Positions 30,291-41,300 of a stretch of DNA of 64,000 bases are shown here, in pieces (within the stretch, counting starts at the first letter, position 1; every line of letters starts with the position of its first letter). The translations under genes were made by a program, and so were the position numbers. The notes beneath the pieces are model-generated. The model searched no databases. It saw only the letters and a list, made by a program, of their open reading frames with translations, and was not told the DNA's origin. The DNA comes from Castor canadensis. Taxonomy: Eukaryota; Chordata; Mammalia; Rodentia; Castoridae. The stretch lies in the NCBI RefSeq assembly GCF_047511655.1, contig NC_133393.1, forward strand, positions 155,945,779-156,009,778, read 5' to 3'.

Positions 30291-32115
30291 TGAAATTTAA
30301 AAAGTCAAAACAAGAGCCCTTCATGGATGTCTCCTCTCTGCCGCTCTTTGATCCTTTGTATGGATCGATATATTTGCCTGGCATCATTATTATTTTGTTG
30401 GTGCAGGCAGCCGGGCAGACATGAGGAGAAATGAGGGAAAGCCCTGGGCTACAGGATTCCACTTCCCTTGGAGGAGATGGGATCAAAACTCCAGATGGCC
30501 CACTCTCTGGACTATTGATTGACATAATGTCTACAGCCCCCTTCTGGAGCACATTCCCCATATGAGGTTCAATGGGGAAGGGTGGAGGGGATCAAATGCA
30601 CGGGTGTATGCCTTCCCACACTCCAGCAGCCTCTGTGCAGTTGCCAAACCATTTGGGGAAAGATCACAAAGGGAGGGCCTCAGTTGTGCACAACCTAGTA
30701 ATGTCATCTTATTGGATAAAACCCCAAGTACCCACGGCTTCCACACAGTCCATCCCTACCTGAACATCCTGCCTCACTCCTCAAGGTGTACTGACCAGTC
30801 CTTACCTAAACCCACATCCTCTTCCATTCTCTTCTTCCTCCTCACTCCATGAAGAAGGCTACTGATGTCCCAAGGAAGTCAGCGATTTCAGACTTGCCCA
30901 CTGGTCCCCCTAATCTTGAGAGTGACTGTCCTGTGCTGTTCTTTGTCCAATGTTCAAAGCGGTTGTTTTGTGTTTTTAATGGCTTTCAGTTGAGGTGAGA
31001 AGGCAAATTCCACGCTGGCTTCTCTCACTGCTGAGTGAGGAAGTCGCTCTAGAGAAGCAAAATTGCTTTTCTTTCTTTCTTTCTTAATCGTTCTGATGAG
31101 GAGGTGCTGAAGTGAGCTTTTCTTTGTGCTCCTCTTGATTGGGCTTTGTCGAAATTCTTGCAGCTGTGGCTTGATGCTTTTGGTCAGAGTTAGATAATTT
31201 CCAACCACTGATTCTTCAAATATCCGTACTCTGTGTTCTCTACTTCCCTGCTTTTCTCCTTTTGGTTCCTTCTTCCTGCCACTTTCACCCCTGGCTCTGA
31301 TGTCTGAATCCTGCTCGCCGAGACTGTAGGGTTTCACGTTCACAGTCCCTGCCTTGGAGCAGGGCTCCACAATTACTTACTGAGTCAGTAAATGAAGGTC
31401 TCCTGGGAGCATTGAGTGATCTGGACAAGAGGAAGAGCAGCATCCGGAAGTGATTGACAGGCCAGGACCAGGGCCGGCTGAGCTAAAGTGACTTGGGTTG
31501 AAGCTGTGGACAGGGATTGGAGGCCTGTGATGATTTAGGACTGTGGATAGCAGAGGGCAGAGATGGGCCAGAAAATTGGTGATCATTGTAGAAAAATGGA
31601 ACTATTTTTTTTTAATACCAAGTCAAAGTGCATCATAGCTCTTTGGCTTCATTGCAATAGAGAAACAGGCAGAGAAAAACTGGCATGGGCAATTTCAGTC
31701 CAAAAAGAAATCTGAAGAGGGAAAGAACCCTCATGATGAAGCCTGTGATGTCCACATGAGCACCGGAGCAAGGCCGGAGGCTCAGAGGCAACGGGGTTTG
31801 CAGCCTTGTGTGCTGCTGGGTGGGTGAGGTGCTCAAGATGCAGATAGTCAGGTCGAAGTTCAAGGGCTTTGGGCTGAGCCCTTGTGACGGGCACAGTGGA
31901 TGACCAGTCAGTTTTCCTAAGTGTTGCTTCTGACTTATGGCTGGGAAGGGTTTCCTGAGCATTCTTCTCGATGAAGTCATGACCATCCATTTTCTGTGTT
32001 TCCAGGCTGTGTGGTGGGCAGTGTCACCGACCCCATGAGGTCACAGGACCATGCAGCTTTGTGTGGCTTTGTGCATTGTTCACGAGTATCTTCAACTTGA
32101 CTTTTTCCCTAACTC
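30291..32115. other. Single-copy noncoding DNA
   Basis: Unique sequence with a short (CTTT)n patch near 31067-31085. The 138-codon minus-strand frame 30954-31370 has no recognisable domain. No gene supported. Confidence 0.5.
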
Positions 32116-32400
32116 CCACTTGTTGCAGTTCATCAAATGAATAGATATTTCCTGAGTAGTTATGCCAGAGCTGGCTGAGCGCTGTGGAGAGACACTGCGC
32201 CTTGGGTCACCTCCAGCTCCCCAGCTCTCCAGCTGCTGACCCCCTCACACTTCAGAACCTCAGTTTGCTTCGGTGTCCTCATCCATAAAAGAGACACTTC
32301 TCATAGATGCCCACACAGACTAAATGACTGTGCACAGAGCTCTTAGGGTGGAACTGGGCACTCAGTGAGCATAATGTAAGTAAGAATTATCACATTACGA
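32116..32400. repeat. MIR-derived segment
   Basis: 'CAAATGAATAGATATTTCCTG', 'GAACCTCAGTTTGCTTCGG', 'TCCTCATCCATAAAAGAG' and 'GGGCACTCAGTGAGCATAA' follow MIR order, with a small insertion near 32180-32240. Confidence 0.55.
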
Positions 32401-32985
32401 GAATTAATGATGTTTATTGTGGGATTGTCTCATATGCTCAAGGCAGCAGTGAGCTGCCAGACAGAGGTTGACTCCCAGCCAGGTTGCCATCCTTCCTCTG
32501 TGAGACCACTGTGAGCTGCCTTTGGATCACCCACTTACACCTACTTTCTACTCCACAGAATTCTAGATCTCCTGGGAGTGGGAAGGTGACCTGTTTGACA
32601 AAAGCAGCAACACAAAAACATTTCCGCCCCTCTTGTGACCAGCTTTTCTCCAGGGAGATGTAAGAAAGTTTCTGATTGATGCCTTTGGGAAGACTTTTCA
32701 AAAGGAAGACAGGCTGAGCTAGCAAGTAGATAATTTTTGCCCTTTGATTTCCTCTTTTCCTACCGTGAAAGCAGATGTGATGTTGTAGGTTGAACTGTCA
32801 TCTTGGGACCAGTGGACAACACACACGGGAAATATATCACTCTCCTAGGGCAGCCAGTGTTGGGTGATCTAGGAAAGTCATCTGACCTAAGCAGCACCAA
32901 TCAGACCTTTGGTGGTGAGGGGCGGATTTTGGGAGGGACATGGTGCCTGACAGTCATTGTAACAGGGCACAGGACATAGTTACGA
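32401..32985. other. Single-copy noncoding DNA
   Basis: No recognised repeat or gene. AT-rich start (32395-32430) adjoining the MIR. Confidence 0.45.
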
Positions 32986-32989
32986 CGTT

Positions 32990-34055
32990 CCCAGGTAAGG
33001 CAGTATGGAAAACAGTATGGCAGTTCCTCAAAAAACTAGAAGTGAAATTAGAAAATGATCCCCAAATCCCAGTTCTTGTTTCTAGAGAAACAGGCCAATA
33101 GGCTATATTTGTGTATTTGTAGCCTTTTCCAGAATGAGATTAATGATAAGGTACAGGAGTCCCACTGTCACCGTCCTCAAGCTGGAGACACAGGACAGCT
33201 GGCACTGTGGTGTGAGGGTCTGAGCAGTCAACGGTAGAGAGAGAGGCCCTAGTCTGCCTGCTGGACAACCCGGAGCGCTGAGGGCAGGAGACAGTGGACG
33301 TCTGGCTCACTGGGGCTGAGTGAATTCAACTCCCCCAATGTTTTGTTCTGCTCAGACCCTCGACAGATTGCATGCTGTCCACCCACATTGGAAAAGGCAC
33401 CTGTTACCTCAGTCTACCAATTCAAATGCTTATCTCCTCCAGAAATGGCCTCACGGACACACCAGAAAGAATGCCTCGCCAGCTGTCTGGGCATCCTGGG
33501 CCCAGTCAAGTGGACACATGAACTTAACCATCACAGATCCAAAAGAATTGGAAGCAGGGACTCACAGCATTTCTGCACCCATGTTCATAGCAGCATTACT
33601 GACAATAGCCAAAAGGTGGAGGCCACCCAAATGTCCAGTGACAAGGGAAGGACAAACAAAATGTGACCCCTGCAACAGAGTGTTATTCAGCCCTACAAAG
33701 GCAGGAGCTCTGACATGCTGCAACGTGGCTGAGCCGTGAAGACTCAGTCTATGCTGAGTGAAATAAGCTAGTCACAAAAAGGCAAATCCTATGGAACTCC
33801 TCTAAGCAGAGGGAAAGAATTCCCCTAAAGGAGTCAGACTCACAGAGACAGAAAGTCCAAAGTGTCTGCCAGGGGCTGGGGAGTTAGTGTTAGTGGGGAC
33901 AGAGTTTCAGTTAGGAAAGATGGAAAGGGATCTAGAGATGGACAGTGGTGAGGGATGTACAACACTGGGTGTGCATTTAACACTGAAGTGTACAGTGTTA
34001 AAAATGATCAAGACAGTGAAGTTTATGTTGTATATGCTTTACCACAATTAAATGC
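32990..34055 (+). mobile_element. Ancient LINE-1 3' end, plus strand, with a nested repeat
   Basis: ORF2 end and 3' UTR of an old L1: 'GGCAGTATGGAAAACAGTAT', 'CACCCATGTTCATAGCAGCA', 'TATGCTGAGTGAAATAAGCT', 'TGCCAGGGGCTGGGGAGTTA', 'GGGGACAGAGTTTCAGTTAG', 'GATGGACAGTGGTGAGGGA', 'TACAGTGTTAAAAATG', then the terminus 'CTTTACCACAATTAAATG'. The text is interrupted at 33068-33537 and resumes at 'TCCAAAAGAATTGGAAGCAG', the correct next consensus position. The frame is lost. Confidence 0.85.
33068..33537 (-). mobile_element. Ancient MER-type repeat nested in the L1
   Basis: The plus strand begins 'TCTAGAGAAACAGGCCAATA' and ends 'TGGACACATGAACTTAACCA', the two ends of a familiar mammalian repeat (consensus start TCCAGAGAAACAGAACCAATAGG, end AAGTTGACACATAAAATTAACCATCAC). 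I do not name the subfamily. Another copy is at 35962-36510. Non-coding. Confidence 0.65.
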
Positions 34056-34204
34056 GTTTCCAGATGATTCTGCTGCAGCCCACGAGGGATGTCTGTAAGC
34101 AGCTACTGTGGTGCTGGGAGCAGGTCTGGTTCCTGCTCACCCTGAGACGGACCTGGTTGTCAGTTCACCTTGAACTCTGTGTTCTTCCAACATCTCTGGG
34201 GGAC

Positions 34205-34292
34205 CCTGCCCAGTCACTGACATGTTTTTCTTCTTCTTCCCCTCCTCTCTTCCCCTCCTTTCTCTCCTTCTCTTCTTTCTCCCTGTCTTAGC
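34205..34292. repeat. Polypyrimidine tract
   Basis: CTTCTTCTTCCCC and CTCCTTTCTCTCC units over about 90 bp. Triplex-capable low-complexity DNA. Confidence 0.75.
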
Positions 34293-34526
34293 ACTGCTTT
34301 TGCTCACATGGACTCAGCCTTGCTTCTGAGACCTGTAGTCCAAGTCAGTGACAACAGCAGTAGTGACAAGAGGCAGATGAAGGGTTCCCGAGTAGCCAGG
34401 GTAAAAGCTACAGGAAGCAGAAGTAGCAGAGACAATGAGAGAATGGGAGAGAAAGTGAAGACAGACAGAAGGCTATCATGATCCAGAGAAGAGAAACTTC
34501 AGGCCATGGTCACTGGTAGAATTCTA

Positions 34527-34740
34527 GAGAGCTGCTAAGCCTCAAAGTTGAGGGTCACGACACCTTAGTTAGGCCTGAGAGCTATAGAGCCAGCTGCCAC
34601 TGCTAAAGGCTAAGGCTTCTGACATCCTAGCTTGAGAGCTGTAACACTTGTCACTGTAAGGCTTGGGTCCTAGCACCCCAGGCCTATATGAGCACTGTCA
34701 TGCTAAAAGGCACTGCCTATGCTACCTGCTGTTGTCTCCT
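34527..34740. repeat. Degenerate tandem repeat, about 56-bp period
   Basis: GAGAGCTRTR-like heads recur at 34527, 34577, 34634 and (as GAGCACTGTCA) 34690, that is, 50, 57 and 56 bp apart. Each is followed at a similar distance by a CACTGCTAAAGGC / CACTGTAAGGC / CATGCTAAAAGGCA motif. The copies are diverged but in register. The wording also resembles the repeated U5-like stretch of some retroviral LTRs, so an LTR remnant is a possible alternative. Confidence 0.5.
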
Positions 34741-35961
34741 TTTGCCACTCACTGCTGCGAGTAGCTGAGGGTTACAAAATCTGCTGAAGATGTGGGATAT
34801 TTAGCACAGGAAGAGCTTCTTACCTACCTGTGATTCTGGTCGGGGGAGAGCAAAAGGGCCCCAGCCAGCTGGATGATAATCGTCTTTCACAGTAATGGAA
34901 GTGGAATGGCGATGCCCTTTACTGGACATTTTTGTGGCATTGGAAGTTGGGGTCAAGAACTTCCTCTAGGACAACTCAGTCTTCCTTCTTACCGAGGGAC
35001 GTTCAGCATGGCAAGGTCTGGGCTTCCAGGAAGGCAGCCATCAGTCAAGTCCTTGCCAGCTTCAAGAAAGAGCGGTGTCTTTTGGTCACTGCAACCAGCT
35101 GCCCGGCACAGTTCGGAAGAGGTCCCAGGGAGAAGCTCACCTGCCCCACGTCTTCCCACTGCTGTGTGGGCCTTGGCTTCTTCCGTCCTGTCCTCTTCTC
35201 CCTCTGTCCTTCCCATTCTTCCTCCCTGTCCCCGAACATCAGAGGATGAGTGGACTGTGAGCATAGACTCTCAGGAGAATGGCCGTCCCTGAGGTTGGTG
35301 TTATGATGTCTCCCTGACTCTGGCTTCACATGATAGAGGAAGGGGAGCCCTTGCAGACGCAGGGTCAGTGGCCACTGGAGTGACCAGCCCGGACCTCCTC
35401 CAGGTGTTCATGAAGCCCCCAGACCACTGGCTTGCAGACTTTGTTATCACTTAAACTTCAGTGTGGAAAATCTCTCCCTTCCTAGAAGCTGAGTAAACCC
35501 CCACTTGACTTATTTAGTTGGTTAATCTATGTTAAAGCCATCAGAAACGATTTATCGATTTGCTTAAAAGAGCGACCCCAGGGGATGACACTTTCAAATT
35601 TCCACAAATCCCACCTTTTTGCTAGTGGAAACTTTTTCAAGGTAAGATTCGAAAAGAAGGATTTCAAACTGAAGTAAAATTCTTTTGTATCTTCATTGTC
35701 TTTGAGAAATAAAAATATTCAGTGATTAAAAGATTTGCCAATCCCTTTCTTTCCAGCCCTGGTCCAAGTCTCAGCCAGAGGCCCAGCAGGTGGCCTGCAG
35801 GATGGGGCTGAGCGAGAGGCCTGGGGCTTCAGGCAGAGAGCAGTTCATCCACGGCTGTGAGTGTGCTGGGTGGGGGTGGAGGGGGAGGCTGCAAGTTCAC
35901 GGTTGCTGATGGCAGAGGACAGTCTTCTGAGAGGACCGATGCTTGTTTAGTCCTGAAATGT
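34741..35961. other. Single-copy noncoding DNA with a candidate conserved block
   Basis: 34873-35292 has overlapping frames on both strands without family resemblance. 35440-35750 is AT-rich, non-repetitive and contains TTGGTTAATC, TTTATCGATTTG and ATTTCCAC strings, resembling a conserved noncoding element by composition only. Confidence 0.4.
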
Positions 35962-36510
35962 GTATGTGTGCTGCAGTCGGGGCTCTCCAGAGAAATGGAG
36001 CCAACAGAACGTGTGTAGGTAGATACAGGTTTATGCACACATACACACACACACACAAAGATGCTTCAGTCAACAGACCACATAGGCAATGTGCTCCCGT
36101 AAGACTGCGTTAATTAGTGACGTAGCCATCCTTGTTTGTATAAGTGCACTCTGATGTACACACACTGATGAAGTCACCTAATGTTGCGTTTCTTAGAATG
36201 TAAAACTGTCGTTAAGTGGCATAATAACTGCGTGTATGGAGAGACAGTGAGAGGAAGAGAGAGACTGATTTTATGAAATTGTCTAATGTGACTGAGGTAT
36301 CAGGTGAGTCTGAGATCTACAGAGCCAGCTGGAAGGCTGGAGACTGGGGAAGAGCTGTTGCCTTGCAGTCCTATATCCAGAAGCCAGCAGTAGACAGAAT
36401 TCTCTTTTCTGGAAGGACCCCAGTTCTTGTTCTTTTCAGCTTCGACTGATGGGACAAGGCCCGCCCACATCATGGAGTACCATCTCAGAGCACACGGCTT
36501 TGAACATGAA
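35962..36510 (-). mobile_element. Second copy of the MER-type repeat, split by a Tigger-like element
   Basis: The 5' wording 'TCGGGGCTCTCCAGAGAAAT', 'GGAGCCAACAGAACG' (35976-36010) continues after 36231 with 'GAGAGAGACTGATTTTATGA', 'GAAGGCTGGAGACTGGGGAA', 'AGACAGAATTCTCTTTTCTG', 'TTTTCAGCTTCGACTGATGG' and 'CCGCCCACATCATGGAGTAC', in the consensus order of the repeat at 33068-33537. A short (CA)n (36035-36058) marks the junction. Confidence 0.65.
36061..36230. mobile_element. Tigger-like DNA transposon (MITE) relic, copy 1
   Basis: It contains 'TTCAGTCAACAGACCACATA', 'GTGCTCCCGTAAGACTG', 'TATAAGTGCACTCTGATGTA' and 'TTGCGTTTCTTAGAATGTAA', and ends in the terminal inverted repeat 'GTCGTTAAGTGGCATAAT' plus AACTG (36208-36230). 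This matches an old mammalian TcMar-Tigger element (Zombi-like, by memory). The left terminal inverted repeat is lost. No transposase remains. Confidence 0.65.
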
Positions 36511-37742
36511 TTACACCCATGAAGACTTTCCCAGCAACACCCTGAATGGCATGTGATCAGCTGTGTGAGCACCTGACCTGCTCATGTTAGCAAAGATGAC
36601 CAGAACCTTCCTAGCGGGGAGTGGAGGGGTGGCCAGGTGGGAGTGCCTGGAGGTAGAAAGGCAGAACCTGGGCAGAGCAGGTAGCTGGAGCTGGAAGCCT
36701 GGATTCTGTATCAGTCTCTGGTCTTGGTGAAAGACAGGGAAGCCGGGTAGGTCTTTAGACACCGAGGTCAGGGCCACAGGAACAGCACGGATGCTACATC
36801 CCAGCGGAGGGGACAAAGCAGCAAAGCGAAGGTCCTAGTCGGTCTCCTGGAGTGTGTGCACCAGGCATGGTGGGAGTGCTGGTTGATGGTCTGAAGGAAT
36901 GGGGGAGTCGGTGGATTTGTGGTGGCATGGCAAGAGCAGGACCCACCCTTGGCCACCCGAGTGCTGCTCTTTCTCCAAGGCCCTTCCCTGCTCTGCCTCT
37001 TCACACTCCTTGTAACCACGGCACGGCCAGCGTCATGGCCTCAGCAGCCAGCTGGCACGCGGGGCTTGGAGACTATTTACCAGCCAGGGAGTGACTAAGT
37101 AGCCAGATAAATGACTAACTGAGTCCCTGGACTCCCTGGCTCTGATCCCTTTCCACGGAAGGGACCCCAAGTGGCCTTGTGTGGCTGAGGACCAAGTGTT
37201 GAAATGAGAAGCAAGGGCTGGACACCACGTCAATGCCTTCATGCCATCCGTCTTAGCACAGGCACCCTTATCACTAACCTGCCCACTTTGCTTTTCAGTG
37301 GTAATAAGCGTGCAGTGAACACCCTCGAATATTAATCTTTACACACTTCTCTGACTATTGCCTTAAAGTAGAACCCCAGACATCTGTGAACAGGATTAAA
37401 TGGTTTCTGAAGGAGGCAGGTTAGGATTTGCTGGTGTTTGGTAGAGGTATGGTTAAGAATGCAGGAATGCCTACAGTCCTGCTCTGCCAATCCCACCTCA
37501 GCTTTATGGCGAGAACTCAGAAGCACCAGCCAAAGCGGGAGTGTCACCATATAGCTTTCTCATTGTAGGGCTGGCGAGTTCCAACCCACAGTCCAAGGCG
37601 TTCTCAGGTTAGCTGCGTGGAGCATGAAACTCAGGCTAGAGCTTGGTCAGGCTGCTTCCCCAGTCACACTCGATCTTGGTGTCTTATCACAGGCCAGGTG
37701 CTGGAGGGCGGATGAACCAGAGTCAGTGGTGTGATGCTCCTG
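36511..37742. other. Single-copy noncoding DNA
   Basis: No repeat or gene recognised. Several 60-100-codon frames on both strands have no domain. Confidence 0.45.
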
Positions 37743-37770
37743 GCGTGTGTGTGTGTGTGCGTGTGTACGC
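37743..37770. repeat. (TG)n microsatellite
   Basis: About 28 bp of alternating G/T with two CG steps. Confidence 0.85.
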
Positions 37771-37939
37771 CCACCCCATAGCATGGAGGAAGGACTGGAG
37801 AGAAAGGGGAAGATGGCCAGCTTGTCCCTAGGGGCCACGATGGGCCCAACTCAGTCACCTATGGCTGGAGAGAGGAGAGGAGGAAGACATGGATGGGTGG
37901 ATGCACTGTAGGAGACATGACCCTGACCGTTAGTTATTC

Positions 37940-38480
37940 CACACAAGTTGCTTGGCTTCCGCTGGGTCAAGATGAACCCAGAACCTAATGATTCCAGACT
38001 TAGTGGCTTAAAAAGACACAAATGTTTAGCTCCTGATCTAGAGGGTCTGCAATTTGGGATGGGATCAGCTGGCAGGTTCTTCTGGCTTGGGTGGAGCTCC
38101 CTCATGCACAGTTATTTGCTGTATAGTGGCACTTCAGTCAACAGTGGACCACATGTCCAATGGTGGCCCCATAAGATTACATCACCCAGTTTATCGTAGC
38201 TATGCTAGTTTGTTTAAGTGCATGCTACGATGTTCCCCTTTCAATGAAATTGCAAAGAACACATTTCTCAGGCCATGTGGCTACCATTGTGTGGAGCAAG
38301 GCTGTTTTGTGTGGCTAGGTTGTTTTAGATCAGCTAGGAGGCTCTGCTTTGGTTGGTCAGCTGTCAGCTGGAGGAGTGACCGTTCAGCCTGCAGGCTGGG
38401 TGCGAGGCAGGTTCCAACAGACAGCGCAGCCTCCTGAGGCAGGCTCAGAACTGGCACACCACATTCTGTCGGTAAGATGC
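37940..38480 (-). repeat. Ancient interspersed repeat split by Tigger-like element
   Basis: 'AGACTTAGTGGCTTAAAAAG', 'GCTCCTGATCTAGAGGG' and 'GATCAGCTGGCAGGTTCTTC' (37970-38108) belong to the same family as 16105-16565. Similar wording resumes beyond the Tigger-like insert ('GTTGGTCAGCTGTCAGCTGG', near 38353). The far end is unclear. Confidence 0.45.
38109..38280. mobile_element. Tigger-like DNA transposon (MITE) relic, copy 2
   Basis: The left terminal region is retained: CAGTTATTTGCTGTATAGTG, then 'CACTTCAGTCAACAGTGGAC', 'CACATGTCCAATGGTGGCCC' and 'CATAAGATTACATCACCC'. The internal part 'TTTAAGTGCATGCTACGATG' and end 'AACACATTTCTCAGG' parallel copy 1 at 36061-36230. Copy 1 keeps the right inverted repeat and copy 2 the left. 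CAGTTAT at one end and ATAACTG at the other agree as inverted repeats. Confidence 0.7.
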
Positions 38481-38534
38481 AGTCCTGAGTCAGCCCAGAG
38501 TCAAGGGTGGGAAATAGACTGCTTGCTGGTGGGG

Positions 38535-38861
38535 TGCTATGGTCTGGACGGCCCCTCCCAAACTCATCTTGAAATTGATCGCACCGCGGTGTCAGTAGGG
38601 GGAACATTTAAGAGGCGATTAGGTCATCAGGTTCCCTGCCCCCACCAACGGGGTTGCTGTGACAGAAGTGAGGGGGCTGTCTCTCCTGCTGTATCTCATC
38701 ACATGATGCCCTCCACTGCGTAGAAGGAGCAGAAAGGGCTCCCCCAGCTGCTGTGCCTCCATTACTGAACTTCCCAGCCTTCAGAACCATGGGAAGTAAC
38801 TTTCTTTATAAGTGACTCTGCCTGTGGCATTCTGTTTGCTATAGCAGCAGAAAGTAAGACA
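38535..38861 (+). mobile_element. MaLR-type LTR (MST/MLT1-like), plus strand
   Basis: It starts TGCTATGGTCTGGACGGCCC, then 'GGGGGAACATTTAAGAGGCG', 'ATTAGGTCATCAGG', 'AACTTCCCAGCCTTCAGAAC', 'TTTATAAGTGACTCTGCC' and 'TGTTTGCTATAGCAGCAGAA', and ends AAGTAAGACA. Start TG and end CA are as expected for an LTR. No internal region is attached. Confidence 0.75.
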
Positions 38862-40659
38862 GAGGGGAGCTTCAGCCAAGTCATGCAGCAAAGGAGCACA
38901 GGTCAGTCTGTGGCCCAGTGTACACCACTGGATCCAGCCAATCAGACTGACCACCAGCCCCTCTTTGTGGGAGGAAAGAGTAAAGAGACACAGGTGCACC
39001 AGAGCAGGGGCGGGGCACTGTGGTCTCCTCCTTCCTGCAGAGTGTTCTGGTCATCATTCCCATGACGGAGGGGAACACCTGCTGGCTCTTTCTGGGCTGG
39101 CTGGTGAATCTTCCTGCATGGATGGCACTGTCTTTTCACAGGCTGTGCCTCCAAGTTTCTTTCTTGAAGCCAGGGTCATTTTGAAACAAACTGGAATCCC
39201 TTAGAAGCCAGGCTGGAAGTATATCGAACCTGCTGAGACCCACCACCCGGAGCCAGGCACTTCAATCAGGTTGGAAATCTCATCTATGAAATACGAGTGG
39301 ACTTGGTAGAGTAGAAGTTCCTGCCAGATCCCTGCCTTGAATAGGTGAAAAATCAGACGAATGGGACAAAAGCAGTCAGCAGGCACCTTCTCCCCTGTTG
39401 TGGAAACCCAGGAGGACTGAAATAAATGGTGGGGTGTGGTGGAGAGAGCTCTGGAGCCGAGCACACCCGGCCGCCCGTCCTGGGCTACCACTTTAACTGC
39501 CAGCTGGGATATGTTGGCCTTGTGGCCTGCTCTGCCCGAAACTCCTTTTTGCAGTGCTAGAGTGGGGCGCTCTGCTGGCCTGACTGGAGGCTGCTGCAGC
39601 ATTTGTGAGGTGGTGTGAAGCACCCCCAGAGAGAGGGGCTGGAGGAAGGGCAGTCCAGCACCTGCTTTCTGGAGGAGGTCTGCCCTCCGGGAGCTATGGG
39701 GTCAGCTTTCCTGGACTTAGGGGCATCTCCACAGGTACTGCACAGTGGCCTCTGCGCCCAGGTGGCTATCACACAGGTGCAGACAGAGTGTGTAGGCACC
39801 TGGTGCCCTTCCGTACTTAATCCGGGAAGCCTCTTCCAGCTGCGACAGTTGGTAATTGAAATGCATGATGATTGTGCACAGTAAGATGACATACCTGGGG
39901 CGAGTTTGGATGTTTGCGTTGTTTCTCACTCTTGACTGTTAAAGACAATGAGGCAGTGGAGCAGTGGAGCAGGGGAGCCCCTCCCCCACTAACATTTGGG
40001 ACTGTGATTCCTTTTGTTCTGATTCCCAGGGGTGCTGTGAAGATGCCCATGGGTCTTGATTTGTGTGTCCAAATTGCTGTTCAGAAGTCTGCACCCGTTC
40101 ATTCCGTCACCTACAGCACTTGACTGCATCGATTTTAGCCTGCGCCCGCCTGGACTCTGAATCGTTTCTCAATGTTTTAAAGTAAATATGAAATGGGGCC
40201 ACATTGTTCTTTTTACCAAGTGAGGCAGCTCTGTGATGTGTCAGCTCGGCTAGGCAGACTGAACTTCCCAGAATCCTCCTTCCTGTGTGTTTCCGCTCAA
40301 GGACTGCAGGAGGCTTCTCCTGGCGCTGCAGGGGCAGAAGTGAAGCACCAGACCCTGGCAGCACAGGTGAGTTGTCCTCACCTGGCTTATCTCAGGGACA
40401 TGGAACAGGGCTGGCCAAACACTGCTCTTCTCCTCTGATGTGTGTGCATGCGTGTGTGTAGGTCCACAAGGAAGGGCTCTGCCTCTGTAGAGCACAGACC
40501 AAGGATGGAGGCAGCCAGGATGTGGGTCTGTCCACCCTGCTGGTGCTGTGGACTTGCCACCCATCTTTCCTCCACTGCTGCTGATCCGTGAGCTTTAGGC
40601 TCCAGCACCACATGCAAGAACGCCTTAGCCACCCCCCAAGGTGTCAAATCGCTAGGAAA
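38862..40659. other. Single-copy noncoding DNA
   Basis: Unique sequence. The 140-codon minus-strand frame 39201-39623 overlaps others and shows no domain. No gene supported. Confidence 0.45.
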
Positions 40660-40790
40660 ATTCCATTGTCACCTCCACCTCCATCACCCCATCTCCATCA
40701 CACCCATGCCCACCTCCTTCATCAACCATCATGGCCATCATCTCCACCTCCATCTCTGTTGCCTCCTTCTCCATCTCTGTACCATTGGTC
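40660..40790. repeat. Degenerate (CCATCT/CCATCA)n minisatellite
   Basis: About 130 bp of imperfect CACCTCCATC, CCATCATC and CTCCATCTC units. The repeat explains the low-complexity proline/histidine-rich or tryptophan/arginine-rich translations seen in this interval. Confidence 0.75.
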
Positions 40791-40964
40791 CTACTTCTCT
40801 GAATCCCCACTGGTTCAAAAACCATTGCTTATTTGAAACTATGCCATCAGTGGACACGCAGCAAACAGTGAACACCAAGAAGGGTGACCCTCCTGACCAG
40901 CCCTGTTCCCAGTCCTCCACCCCAGGGGCAATGCACTTAGAGTTTCTTACGAATCTGGGAAAGT

Positions 40965-41300
40965 GAGTTCATGCATATATATAGGGTTATTTTGGTTTTT
41001 ACACAAATGTATGTGCTCAAATCCCTGTAGGATAAATTCTTGGCACTCGTGGAAGGGTGACTCTGATGGGTGGTGTTACAAGGATTATTCCAAGCAGCAT
41101 ATTTTTCTGGATTGTCACCTGTTCTGATCTTCTCATTATTCCCTCTCCTTTGGGTACACCCCTCTGTTTTGCAGAGGTCAGACCTGGAAATTCCATCCTC
41201 CCAAATCTTTTGTCAATTTTTGCCAATGAGGGCCGCCAGTGTGGAATTTGGAAGCCTAACAGAAAAAGAGGCTGACGTTAGTGATGCAGTGAGAGCTGGG
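40965..41300 (-). mobile_element. Ancient LINE-1 remnant, minus strand
   Basis: 'CAAATCCCTGTAGGATAAAT', 'TCTTGGCACTCG' and 'GGGTGGTGTTACAAGGATTA' resemble the reversed end of ORF2/3' UTR of old L1ME-type elements. No frame remains. Confidence 0.4.

Noticed and set aside
34501..34740. CRISPR-like spaced repeats
   Set aside because: Irregular 50-57 bp spacing, diverged units without unique spacers, and a mammalian context.
35829..36056. Coding frame with CVCVCV-type repeats
   Set aside because: Translation of a (CA)n microsatellite. Similar frames at 16433-16666 and 37643-37838 were rejected for the same reason.
38530..38866. 5-bp target duplication around the MaLR LTR
   Set aside because: Flanks TGGGG and GAGGG do not match. 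Not claimed.
40588..40836. Proline/histidine-rich frame
   Set aside because: Translation of the degenerate CCATC minisatellite.
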